Shown here: one piece after another, positions 33,968 to 42,082 of the stretch
Layout: every line of letters starts with the position of its first letter
Numbering within the stretch: position 1 is the first letter of the stretch
Assembly (NCBI GenBank): GCA_903923395.1
Contig: CAIXXM010000111.1
Location: forward strand, 38,524 to 102,523
Origin: an uncultured Acidobacteriia bacterium
GTDB taxonomy: Bacteria > Acidobacteriota > Terriglobia > Bryobacterales > Bryobacteraceae
Reading direction: 5' to 3'
Length of the DNA: 64,000 nucleotides
Made by a program: the position numbers and the translations under genes
Notes under the pieces: model-generated
What the model was told of the DNA's origin: nothing
Seen by the model: only the letters and a program-made list of their open reading frames with translations
Database searches by the model: none

Positions 33968-35755
33968 TTAGTAACCGTAGATGAAGCGTCCGCGCCTGGG
34001 GTCCGCGGCACCCTCATAGACGCCGTTTTCCATCTTGATGACCGTGGGGGCGGAACCATTGCCCCAGGGTCCGGTCACGTTGACTTTGTGGCCGAGTTTC
34101 CCCAGAGCTTCCACGGTTTCGCGCGGGATGCGGCCTTCCAGATTCAGCTTGCCGGGGACAAATTCATGGTTCGCGAAGGAAGCATAGAAGTGTTCTGTCT
34201 GGAAGCGCGGTGCCTCTGCCGCTTCCTGCGGGGACATGCCGAAATCGAGGATATTCAACAGCACCTGCAGCAAAGCCTGATCCTGATTGTCGCCGCCCGG
34301 TGTGGAAAGTGCCAGGAAGGGCTTGCCATCCTTCAGCACCATCGTTGGACTCAGCGTCACGCGTGGTCGCTTGCCGGGCTCCAGGGTATTGGGATGGCCG
34401 GGAACCGTGAGCAAAGTCTGCAGCCGGGTACCCAGCGGGATGCCGGTATCTCCAGCGATAACGGAAGGCAGCCATGCGCCCGAGGGTGTTGCCGAGAAGA
34501 CGTTGCCCCACTTATCCACTGCGTTGACACAGGTGGTGTCCGCGGCCGGTGAAGGCGTCTTCGATTGCGGCATGGCCATTGGCCCGCCAAAGTCACCGGG
34601 GCGGGATTCCATGGAGGCGTGATCGGCATCAATCAGCTTCCGGCGGCTTTCGGCATAACCCTTTGAGAGCAATACGTCTTCCGGAATCTTGGAAAACTTG
34701 GGGTCGCCATAGTAGCGGTCACGGTCAGCGAAGGCTAACTTCGCAACTTCCACCACGGTATGAAGATACTTCGGCGAGTTATGTCCCATCGCCTTCAAGT
34801 CATAGCCTTCCAGCATGTTCAATGCTTCCAGCATCACGGGCCCCTGCGTCCAGAAGCCGGGCTTCACGATGGTATAGCCGCGGTAAGTGGTGGTGCGCGC
34901 TTCATCGATCTCGGCATGATACGCCGCCATATCTTCGAAGCGGATCAAGCCGCCGTTGTCCTGGTTGAACTGGCCAATCTTCTTGGCAATGGGGCCGCGG
35001 TAGAAGTAATCCCGAACGGCTTCAATCTTCGCGGTGCGCTTGCCCTTGGTCTTCTGCTCGGCCTGGATGAGCGCCTGCAGCGTCCGGGTCATATCGGGCT
35101 CGGAGAACATATCACCGCGCTTGGGGATGAACCCATTCGGCTCAAAGAATTTCATTGAGGCAGGCCAGGGCTTGAAGATCGGTTCCGTGGTGCGGATATA
35201 GGTCGAGAAGATCTCTGGCAGCGGGAAGCCCTTGGTGTACTCCAGGGCCGGTTGCACCACCTGTTCGAAGCTCATGGTGCCATACTTTTCCAGCGCAAGC
35301 ATCAACCCGTCGAACACGCCGGGAATGGTTGCGGCCAGGATGCCATTGCCCGGAATGGGCGGATAATTCTTGGGGTCTTCAAAGGGTTCGGGCTTGCGCT
35401 TGGAGTAGAAATCCACGGTCGCCAGCTTCGGCGCCGGGCCTACTCCGGCGATGATGTTCACCGGCAGTCCGTTCATCTTGATGATGAGGGGCATTTCCCC
35501 GCCCAGGCCAAAGTGGTCCATCTCAGTGATGGCGGCGGCCAGCGTTGCGGCCACACCAGCATCCACGGCGTTTCCGCCCTGTTCGAGGATCCGGCTGCCC
35601 GCGGCAACCGCGAGATTGTTGCCTGCGCCGACCATGTAATGCGTCCCGCGCACCACCGGGTACATCGTGGTGGGGTTCTGCGCGACCAGAATCGCGGTGA
35701 TCGAAGAAAAGATGAGGGCTTTAAGCCCGGTCGAACCTGTAAAGAGCTTTCGCAA
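33968..35755 (-). CDS. Gamma-glutamyltransferase-family Ntn hydrolase with altered active-site motifs
   Basis: This 595-residue periplasmic protein has an N-terminal hydrophobic segment and the GGT fold: GGNAVDAGVAATLA, GLGGEMPLII, GPVMLEALNMLEGYDL, and STPGGDNQDQ near the C-terminus. Autocleavage is expected before Thr 407 in ADTTCVNAVDKWGN, which would give a 44 kDa and a 20 kDa subunit. Two motifs differ from true GGT. The residue after the Thr pair is Cys instead of His, and the Arg-bearing RETAP-like loop is replaced by GPAPKLATV. It may therefore hydrolyse a different amide. Its first 35 bases overlap the end of the DUF362 gene. Confidence 0.85.
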   Translation of the reverse strand: MRKLFTGSTGLKALIFSSITAILVAQNPTTMYPVVRGTHYMVGAGNNLAVAAGSRILEQGGNAVDAGVAATLAAAITEMDHFGLGGEMPLIIKMNGLPVNIIAGVGPAPKLATVDFYSKRKPEPFEDPKNYPPIPGNGILAATIPGVFDGLMLALEKYGTMSFEQVVQPALEYTKGFPLPEIFSTYIRTTEPIFKPWPASMKFFEPNGFIPKRGDMFSEPDMTRTLQALIQAEQKTKGKRTAKIEAVRDYFYRGPIAKKIGQFNQDNGGLIRFEDMAAYHAEIDEARTTTYRGYTIVKPGFWTQGPVMLEALNMLEGYDLKAMGHNSPKYLHTVVEVAKLAFADRDRYYGDPKFSKIPEDVLLSKGYAESRRKLIDADHASMESRPGDFGGPMAMPQSKTPSPAADTTCVNAVDKWGNVFSATPSGAWLPSVIAGDTGIPLGTRLQTLLTVPGHPNTLEPGKRPRVTLSPTMVLKDGKPFLALSTPGGDNQDQALLQVLLNILDFGMSPQEAAEAPRFQTEHFYASFANHEFVPGKLNLEGRIPRETVEALGKLGHKVNVTGPWGNGSAPTVIKMENGVYEGAADPRRGRFIYGY

Positions 35756-36857
35756 TCGGTACTCCTGTGACCTCGATCCGGTTCAGATCGGCGCTGCCAG
35801 CACCAAGCTGTTCGGCGAGTAAGAGGGTATTATCGCAGTTCTGGAACGGCGGCACACCTTTGGGCGCGCGCGGGTTATAGCCCATCACCGCGGCGGCCAC
35901 CGCATCGGTGTTCACGCCATTGGTTCCTGCAATCAAGACGCCGGGCTGCACCAGTTGCAAGCCCTTGATCCACGGTCCTTCACCGCCAGACACCGATTCG
36001 ATCCCGTCGATAATCGCCAGATCAATCGGCCGCGCCGTGATCAGTTCCGCAACAATGCGTGGCATGCGGTACCCGGCCTCCCGGTTGCTTGCGGGGTCGA
36101 GCTCCTGCGGTGCGGATTTCGAGGGGCCGCGCTTGCCATCATGCATCGCAGAGCCGCGCCCGGAACCCGGCTTCTCATTGGGTTCATACTCACCCGCATC
36201 GTCACCATAAATCGAAGCCGGTGTGATGCCGAAGCAGTTCTTCATCGAAAGCGTAATGCCGCAGGTGGCGTGGTTCTTGAGCTTCGCCATGCTGACAAAA
36301 ACATCGGTATCTTCGTACGCGTGGTTCAGGTCATAGGCGGGAAACAAATACGCCTGGCCGGGGACTTTGAGCCGCGAATACTTCTTCCCTTTGCCGAGAT
36401 TGTTGGTGTTCTCAAACTCCACGTTCCGTGCGATGTTTGCAAGCTGCCGCACATTCCAGCCCGAATCCAGCAGGTATTCTTCCAGTGGGCCGGAGAGCGC
36501 CCAGCCGCTTTCGACGAAGCGAATCCGTTTGGCTCCGGCTTCACCCATAAGATGCGCCGCGGCCATCACAACTCTGGGATGTGTGTAATGCGTCACTCCC
36601 GGTGCCTTGCCCTGGAATCGGAGCCCCGGGCTGCCCGTGAGATTCAATTTGACGGTGACGGTCTTGTTCCGTACGATTTTGCCGAGTCCACCGAGCTCAT
36701 CGAACATCGTGTTCAGCAGCGGGATGAGGTCTTCGCTGTACGCGCGGGCCCGTCCGATGGAGACGGTTTTTGCCGGCGGCGCGGCGTAGAGCGACAGGGG
36801 CGTGAGTGTGCCTGCGGCAGCGGCGGTGGTGAGTGCGAACCATTCCCGGCGGGTCAT
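35721..36857 (-). CDS. Exported DUF362-family protein
   Basis: This 378-residue protein starts with a Tat-like signal (TRREWFALTTAAAAGTLTPL). The body shows DUF362 features: a KTVTVKLNLTGSPG segment, HPRVVMAAAHLMGEAGAKRIRFVESG, VFVSMAKLKNHATCGITLSMKNCFG and GTNGVNTDAVAAAVMGYNP. The family is often linked to iron-sulfur proteins, but no CxxCxxC cluster motif is present. The ATG at 36857 is chosen because it begins the signal; the reading frame runs on upstream without coding character. It lies upstream of and overlaps the GGT-like gene, so the two are cotranscribed. Confidence 0.88.
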   Translation of the reverse strand: MTRREWFALTTAAAAGTLTPLSLYAAPPAKTVSIGRARAYSEDLIPLLNTMFDELGGLGKIVRNKTVTVKLNLTGSPGLRFQGKAPGVTHYTHPRVVMAAAHLMGEAGAKRIRFVESGWALSGPLEEYLLDSGWNVRQLANIARNVEFENTNNLGKGKKYSRLKVPGQAYLFPAYDLNHAYEDTDVFVSMAKLKNHATCGITLSMKNCFGITPASIYGDDAGEYEPNEKPGSGRGSAMHDGKRGPSKSAPQELDPASNREAGYRMPRIVAELITARPIDLAIIDGIESVSGGEGPWIKGLQLVQPGVLIAGTNGVNTDAVAAAVMGYNPRAPKGVPPFQNCDNTLLLAEQLGAGSADLNRIEVTGVPIAKALYRFDRA

Positions 36858-36923
36858 CTGTTCCCTAGTGTATGCGAAAAATCCCGGGGCGTTGGCGCGC
36901 AGGATTGGCATACTGGTGACTGT

Positions 36924-37556
36924 ATGAAGATTGGTGTCATTGGAACAGGCAACGTAGGCGGCACGCTGGGGTCGCGCTGGGCGAAGGGCGGGCATGAGGT
37001 GGTGTTCGGGTCGCGGCGCCCGGAGTCTGACGAGATCACGGACCTGCTTGCCGAATCCGGCCCCACGGCGCGCGCCGCATCTCCCGCGGAAGCAGCGTTT
37101 GCGTCTGAGGTCATTGTGCTGGCCACGCCATGGCCTTCCACCAAAGAGATTCTCGAAGGGCTGGGCGATCTCACCGGCAAGATCGTGATTGATGCCGTGA
37201 ATCCGCTGTTACCTGGCTTAGCCGGGTTGGCGCTGGGGACCGACACTTCCGCCGGCGAACAGATTGCCTCCTGGATTCCCCCGGCACGCGTGGTGAAAGC
37301 CTTCAACACCATAGGCAACAACATCATGGCGAACCCGCATTTCGAGACTGACAGTTCCGTGCTGCTCTACTGCGGCGATGACGCCGAGGCGAAGGCCGTG
37401 GTGCATGAACTGGCTGAGGAGTTGGGGTTTGAACCATATGATGCGGGTCCGCTGACGCAGGCGAGGGTGTTGGAACCCTTCGCGATGTTGTGGATCTCGA
37501 TGGCGTTGAAGTACGGTTACAGCCGGAACATCGGGTTCAAGTTCCTGCGCCGGTAG
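36924..37556 (+). CDS. F420-dependent NADP oxidoreductase-like reductase
   Basis: This 210-residue Rossmann protein belongs to the NADP oxidoreductase, coenzyme F420-dependent family. The dinucleotide-binding loop is MKIGVIGTGNVGGTLG, and the NADP-phosphate contact is probably GSRRPE at about residues 28-33. Further family features are VILATPWPSTKEIL, VIDAVNPLL and RVVKAFNTIGNNIM. Many bacterial members do not use F420 and reduce other substrates. The ATG at 36924 starts exactly at the Rossmann strand. It diverges from the DUF362 gene across 66 bases and is followed almost at once by a convergent pseudogene. Confidence 0.88.
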   Translation: MKIGVIGTGNVGGTLGSRWAKGGHEVVFGSRRPESDEITDLLAESGPTARAASPAEAAFASEVIVLATPWPSTKEILEGLGDLTGKIVIDAVNPLLPGLAGLALGTDTSAGEQIASWIPPARVVKAFNTIGNNIMANPHFETDSSVLLYCGDDAEAKAVVHELAEELGFEPYDAGPLTQARVLEPFAMLWISMALKYGYSRNIGFKFLRR

Positions 37557-37715
37557 GAATTATAAGTTGTATTCCCCCAGCAGGGCTTCGAGCAAATCCG
37601 CGACGCCGAGTGCCGTGCCCGCGTTACCGCACATGCCGCGAAGATCGCCCCACTGGCGTTCGAAGGTGCCGCCACCGAGTCGGTACCATTCGAGCTTCCG
37701 CAGAATCGTGTCTTC

Positions 37716-37745
37716 GATTGAGCTAATGGCGATTGAGCTAACGGC
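37716..37745 (-). repeat. 15-base tandem duplication in the pseudogene
   Basis: Two copies of a 15-base unit (37716-37730 and 37731-37745) differ at one base. On the coding strand they duplicate the codons for Ala-Val/Ile-Ser-Ser-Ile. The intact family would have one copy, so this is a lesion of the decayed gene. Confidence 0.85.
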
Positions 37746-37901
37746 GCACTCGACGGCGGCTTGGCCATCTGGACGCACCTCGCGATAGGTTCTCCGCGCG
37801 AATCAAGCGCGGCTGAAATCGTCGTCCTGCAGCGGGAATAGGTCGAATTTCCAAGCAGTCGCAAAATGGATCAGATTCGCTGCCCGTCCACTGGCAAATG
37901 C

Positions 37902-37986
37902 TTCCTAGCCGGCAAAGGCCGGGGCGGCCTCATCACAAACAAGCATTCGCCGCCGCCCCGAGGTCCGTTTTGTCGGCGAATACTTA
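37902..37986. mobile_element. Palindromic mini-element of about 85 bases inserted in the pseudogene
   Basis: These bases interrupt an otherwise alignable coding frame and shift it by one. They contain nested inverted repeats: GGGGCGGC/GCCGCCCC (37921-37928 and 37952-37959), ATTCGCCG/CGGCGAAT (37945-37952 and 37974-37981) and CCGGC/GCCGG (37909-37913 and 37918-37922). The ends are near-complementary (TCCTAG and CTTAGGA). This is the look of a REP-like or miniature mobile repeat. Exact ends are uncertain by a few bases. Confidence 0.55.
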
Positions 37987-38210
37987 GGAGATAAGGGTTA
38001 CATCCGCGTAGAAGTCAGTACCCAGGGCCGTTGTGAATTCCTCTACCTGGGAGGGCTTCAGATCTACCACGATATCGATGTCGAGGGTTGTTCGCGGTTT
38101 TCCATGGATAGAACTGGCGACCGATCCCCCCACGTGGTAGCGAACCTCCATCCGATCCAGAACCTCGAGCAGTTTCTAGAGCGCGGCGGCCGGTGTGTTC
38201 AGGGGTGTGC

Positions 38211-38483
38211 TCACGGATGTTCCTCCGGGTCCCAGCCATAGGCACGGATCATCAGATCCCTGGGTATTCGCAGTGCCGCGCAGCGCAGGAAGATCTCCCT
38301 CTCAGAGGCCTGCGGGTATCTTTCCCGTACACCGGCCTCGGTCATTTTGAGCGCGAGTTCCGTGAGTTGGAAGCAGATCTGCAGACGCTCGCTTCCCGTC
38401 TTTGCGCGCAGGATGTCATCCCAGACCTTCATCACGCGAGGGGCGGTATCGCTGAACTCGGGGGGATGCCGCAGCTCTGCCAT
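38211..38483 (-). CDS. Small protein paired with the nucleotidyltransferase remnant
   Basis: This 90-residue acidic-to-neutral helical protein begins MAELRHPPEFSDTAPRVM and carries LTELALKMTEAGVRERYPQA, SEREIFLRCAALRI and a terminal YGWDPEEHP. From memory, small proteins with this 'RYP.A.ERE..LR.A......Y.WDP' pattern sit directly before nucleotidyltransferase-like genes in many bacteria, and that is the arrangement here (GTGA overlap). It appears intact although its partner has decayed. It starts 4 bases after the mutL stop, so it rides on the mutL transcript. A toxin-antitoxin-like pairing is an inference only. Confidence 0.75.
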   Translation of the reverse strand: MAELRHPPEFSDTAPRVMKVWDDILRAKTGSERLQICFQLTELALKMTEAGVRERYPQASEREIFLRCAALRIPRDLMIRAYGWDPEEHP

Positions 38484-38487
38484 GCCG

Positions 38488-40377
38488 TTATATCCGGTGA
38501 AATGCCTTGAGAATTTCGCGCGTATCGTAGCGCAGAGCCACGGGGCGGCCGTGGGGACAGGCCATCGGATAATCGGTGGCGGCCAACGCCCGGAGCATCC
38601 ATTCCATCTTGCGCTGGTCGAGCGGTGTATTGATCTTGATGGCCGCGCGGCAGGCGATGCCGGCGGCAATGCCACGGCGGATATCGGAGATGGAGACCGT
38701 GCGCAATTCCTGCTCGGCGATCTCCAGAATTTCGAAGAGTGCCTTTTCCAAATCGCCGGGCGCGATGGCGGCGGGCGCGGCCTTGACGGCGATTGTTCTA
38801 TTGCCGAAGGGTTCTGTTTCGAAGCCCGATGCTGCCAGGTCATCGGCCAGACGTGCGTATTCGATCTGTTGTTCCGGCGTGAGCTGGATGATGATCGGCA
38901 TCAGCAGACTCTGCACTTCCACCTGCCCGGCAGCCTGTTGCTTGAGCACCTGTTCAAAGAGAATGCGCTCATGGGCGACATGCTGGTCAATGATCCAAAG
39001 TCCGGCGGCCCCGGCAGCGATGATGAAGCTGTTGTGCAACTGCCCCATGGGACGGAGTTCGCCGATATCGGCCATGCTCTGTTCGGCAGGCAGCGCACCG
39101 GCGGGAAAGCCCGCATGTGTTTCCGGTATCTTCAGCTTGAACGCCGGTTTCGGTTCGTTTTGCAGGCTGATGTTCGCATCGCCGAAGTCAAACCGGGCCG
39201 GTGGCGGGGGCAGCGGGGCGAGCGCGAAATCCGCAGCCCGCGGCAGCAGTTCCGGCGGCGCGGAGGCTTCGCTGTTCACCAGCATCTGCGAGAACTCCGA
39301 GTAGGGCAGGGCAGCTGCAGGCTGCGGGTTGGGGCTGAAACTCGGCGCAGGACGCGATTGCATGAGTTGCGCTCGGATGGCATCGCGGACGAAATCATGC
39401 ACTTCGGAACCCTGCCGGAAACGGACCTCGGTCTTCGACGGGTGAACGTTGACATCCACCTCTTCGGGGTCGCAATCAAGAAACAGCAGCGCGAACGGGA
39501 AGCAGGCCGGGGGCATCAGATTGTGATAAGCCGCCGAGAGTGCGTGCAGAATCAGGCGATCCCGGATGAGACGCCCGTTGACGAAAATGAAAATCGAATT
39601 GCGGTTGTTCTTCTGCACCTGCGGCCGCGAGACAAAGCCGCGCAGGGTGAAGTGGTGCGGCGGTTCGTCGGGGTCCTGGTCGCGCAGGGTCTTGGTGTGC
39701 GTGCCGAGATCGAAGAGATCTTCCAGAATCTGGCTGCCGAAGACTTGGAAGACGCGTTCCCGCAGCGTATCCACCGGCGTTGCGTGCAGCAGGTTGGAGG
39801 CACCGTTCCAGAGTTCGAAAGTCTTCTCAGGATGCGCGAGGCTGTAATGCGTTACCAGCGACGCGATGTGTGCGAGTTCGGTCTGCTCGGAACGCAGGAA
39901 CTTCTTGCGCGCGGGTACATTGAAGAAAAGGTCGCGGATAGTGAGCGTTGTGCCTGGGCCGCGCGCAATCTCTTCGCAGGTGATGATCTTGCCGCCCGCG
40001 ATTTCGACGCGTGTGCCCGTGGATTCTTCGGGAGCGCGTGTTTCGAGCAGCAGGCGCGAAACCGAGGCGATGGACGGCAGTGCCTCGCCGCGGAAACCCA
40101 GCGTGGCGATGGAGAGCAGATCCTTGACGTCGTGCAGTTTGCTGGTGGCGTGGCGCTCGAAGGCGAGCAGAGCATCATCCTGCATCATGCCGCAGCCGTC
40201 ATCGGCGATCCGGATCAAACGGCGGCCGCCGGTCTCGACTTCGACGCGGATACTCATGGAACCGGCATCGAGCGAGTTTTCGAGCAGTTCTTTAACGACA
40301 GATGCAGGCCGTTCGACAACTTCCCCTGCTGCGATTTTGTTGGCGACGTGGTCGGAGAGAACGCGGATCTTGCCCAA
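38488..40377 (-). CDS. mutL: DNA mismatch repair protein MutL (endonuclease type)
   Basis: This 629-residue mismatch-repair ATPase is complete. The N-terminal GHKL domain (about 1-330) has IAAGEVVERPASVVKELLEN, DDGCGMM, RHATSKL and GFRGEAL. A Pro/Ala-rich linker follows. The C-terminal dimerisation domain (about 440-629) keeps the endonuclease metal site in DQHVAHERILFE, a variant of DQHA(x2)E(x4)E with Val for Ala. ACRAAIK and the CPHGRP motif are also present. It should therefore nick DNA itself, as in bacteria lacking MutH. The TTG at 40377 is the likely start. mutS is not in the window. The gene follows the tolC-like gene by 64 bases. Confidence 0.95.
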   Translation of the reverse strand: MGKIRVLSDHVANKIAAGEVVERPASVVKELLENSLDAGSMSIRVEVETGGRRLIRIADDGCGMMQDDALLAFERHATSKLHDVKDLLSIATLGFRGEALPSIASVSRLLLETRAPEESTGTRVEIAGGKIITCEEIARGPGTTLTIRDLFFNVPARKKFLRSEQTELAHIASLVTHYSLAHPEKTFELWNGASNLLHATPVDTLRERVFQVFGSQILEDLFDLGTHTKTLRDQDPDEPPHHFTLRGFVSRPQVQKNNRNSIFIFVNGRLIRDRLILHALSAAYHNLMPPACFPFALLFLDCDPEEVDVNVHPSKTEVRFRQGSEVHDFVRDAIRAQLMQSRPAPSFSPNPQPAAALPYSEFSQMLVNSEASAPPELLPRAADFALAPLPPPPARFDFGDANISLQNEPKPAFKLKIPETHAGFPAGALPAEQSMADIGELRPMGQLHNSFIIAAGAAGLWIIDQHVAHERILFEQVLKQQAAGQVEVQSLLMPIIIQLTPEQQIEYARLADDLAASGFETEPFGNRTIAVKAAPAAIAPGDLEKALFEILEIAEQELRTVSISDIRRGIAAGIACRAAIKINTPLDQRKMEWMLRALAATDYPMACPHGRPVALRYDTREILKAFHRI

Positions 40378-40441
40378 ACCACTAGATTAGCGGAGTGGCG
40401 TCGTGTCGCGCCCTCCGCCTTTGATCAGACGCGAAATGGAA

Positions 40442-42082
40442 CTATTGGATCGCGATCCCGCGCTCTTCGAGCAGCGTCCCCGTCTTCGCGGCCAGATTGA
40501 GTAGATTGCGGCGATAGGCCACGGTATTCTGCACCACGGCGAAATCCGCATTCACCAGCGCTTGTTGCGCCTGCAGAACGAAGTAAACGGTGCTGGTCCC
40601 GAGTTCGTATTTCTTCTGTTCGGCATCAAGATACTTGTGCGCGAAGTCGAGGGCGATCTTCGCAAGCCCCACGCTCTTCTTCGCGGACTCTACCTGATTC
40701 ACCGCCGTCAGGATATCGAGCCGGATCTGCTGCTGGATATTCCGCTGGTTGAGAGTGTCAATCTTCTTCTGCGCCACGGCATCAGCGAGGTCGGCCACCG
40801 CTGTGTGGTTGCGGATGGGGAACCGTAACTGGAGGCCGAAGGTATAAGTGGGATACCCGAAGGCGAATAACTCACTGAGCGATTCTCCAAAGCCCGCGCG
40901 GCTGTTCAGGAAGTTACCGCCCCGTCCATAGGCGGAGTAACTGCCGATCAGAGAAAGATCCGGGCGGAGTTCATTTGTGGCACCCCGGATGGTGTAGTCA
41001 TCGCCGATCACTGCCTGTTGAATCGCCTTCAGGTCAGGCCGTTCCGCCAGAGCGCGGGAGATGGAAGACTCGACATTGATGGCGGGAGGATCAATTGCCA
41101 TCTCCACGGTCTCGGTGAGTTTGATCGGCATCGCCCGGTAATCCGTGCTGAGATCGGCACCCATCTGGCGGCGCATGGCATCCAGTGTTTGCGCGAGCGT
41201 GTACTCTGCCTGTGCCACGGAAATCTCGGCGGTGGCGCGGTTTTGCTGCGGGTTATAGATATCGAGCGGTGACATCGCGCCGAGGTCCAGTTCCTGCTGG
41301 GCGCGCTTGAGAGCGGCATCGGCGAGTTTCAGCGCTTCTTGCTGCACGCGCAGGTTGTCACGCGCCAGAACCGCATCCCAGTAGGCGCTTTCCGCCGCCT
41401 GGACAAGCGAAATAATCGAGTTCCGCACCACAAACTGCTGCTGGCCAAGGTTGTACTTCGCCACCATGATCGGCACGCGGTTGATGTAATAGCCGCGGTT
41501 CTTGATCAAGGGCTGGGTAAAGTTGACGGTCAGGTTGGAGGTGATAAGCGGATTGAACAGGGAATTCGCACTCGTGGTGCTGTTCTTCTGTCCCGCATAA
41601 GAGGCACTGAACTGCAGACCTTCCTGAAAGGTCTGGTTATAAGTGAAGTTCGCGGGCTGGGTGAGTGTGGCGATGGTGGTGTTGGACGTGGTGCCAAGAC
41701 TATCCAGAACACTGGTTACCGGGCTCTTCTGCTTCGTGCTGGTCCAGCGGGCCACGGCACTTGGATCAAAGGCCGCAAAGGCGCGTGTGACGGCATCTTT
41801 GTAAGTCTCCACGGTCAATCGCTGCAGGGCGATGTTCGTGTTATTCGTCATCACCAGTTCGAGATAGTTTCGCAGCGAAAGCGAAAGCAACTTGCCTTCC
41901 GGCGTATCCACAACGAACTCCTGGAAGCGCGCGGGGCCCTGCAGTTCCACCTTCAATTCGGGCTGGAAGAAAGCCTGGCGCACATAGGCCGGTTTGGGAA
42001 AGTTCTCTACTGTCGTGGGCACCTGTTGTGCGACGAGCAGGCAGGGCAGCGCCAGGCTGAGAATGGGTCGGATGATCTTCAT
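40442..42082 (-). CDS. TolC-family outer membrane efflux channel
   Basis: This 546-residue outer-membrane protein has a signal peptide (MKIIRPILSLALPCLLVAQ) and two repeats of the TolC/OEP type. Long helices are seen at about 205-260 (AAESAYWDAVLARDNLRVQQ), 270-320 and 420-500 (DILTAVNQVESAKKSVGLAK). It would form the exit duct of a tripartite exporter. It is last in the operon of three adaptors and one permease, with no bases between the permease stop and its ATG, which fixes it as part of that machine. Confidence 0.92.
   Translation of the reverse strand: MKIIRPILSLALPCLLVAQQVPTTVENFPKPAYVRQAFFQPELKVELQGPARFQEFVVDTPEGKLLSLSLRNYLELVMTNNTNIALQRLTVETYKDAVTRAFAAFDPSAVARWTSTKQKSPVTSVLDSLGTTSNTTIATLTQPANFTYNQTFQEGLQFSASYAGQKNSTTSANSLFNPLITSNLTVNFTQPLIKNRGYYINRVPIMVAKYNLGQQQFVVRNSIISLVQAAESAYWDAVLARDNLRVQQEALKLADAALKRAQQELDLGAMSPLDIYNPQQNRATAEISVAQAEYTLAQTLDAMRRQMGADLSTDYRAMPIKLTETVEMAIDPPAINVESSISRALAERPDLKAIQQAVIGDDYTIRGATNELRPDLSLIGSYSAYGRGGNFLNSRAGFGESLSELFAFGYPTYTFGLQLRFPIRNHTAVADLADAVAQKKIDTLNQRNIQQQIRLDILTAVNQVESAKKSVGLAKIALDFAHKYLDAEQKKYELGTSTVYFVLQAQQALVNADFAVVQNTVAYRRNLLNLAAKTGTLLEERGIAIQ

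Larger units (their letters stand above)
37560..38214 (-). pseudogene. Decayed nucleotidyltransferase (DUF6036/AbiEii-like)
   Basis: The minus strand keeps recognisable pieces of a nucleotidyltransferase of about 170 residues. From GTG 38214 it reads STPLNTPAAAL, then TAG (38178-38176), and continues in frame through YHVGGSVASSIHGKP and LDIDIVVDLKPSQVEEF to TAA (37986-37984). About 85 foreign bases follow (37902-37986), shifting the frame. It resumes as ANLIHFATAWKFDLFPLQDD, hits TGA (37805-37803), and continues as EVRPDGQAAVECAVSSI and SIEDTILRKLEWYRLGGG to TAA (37562-37560). A 15-base tandem duplication and a deletion near the end are further lesions. GSVAS and DIDIVVD are the catalytic region, so it is certainly inactive. 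The start overlaps the stop of the 90-residue gene upstream (GTGA). Confidence 0.85.

Noticed and set aside
37560..38483. Functional AbiE-like toxin-antitoxin pair
   Set aside because: The nucleotidyltransferase has in-frame stops, a frameshift and a deletion, so the pair cannot work as such.
38347..40500. A 717-codon plus-strand open frame opposite mutL
   Set aside because: mutL on the minus strand is complete with all motifs; the opposite frame has no recognisable feature and no plausible start signal.
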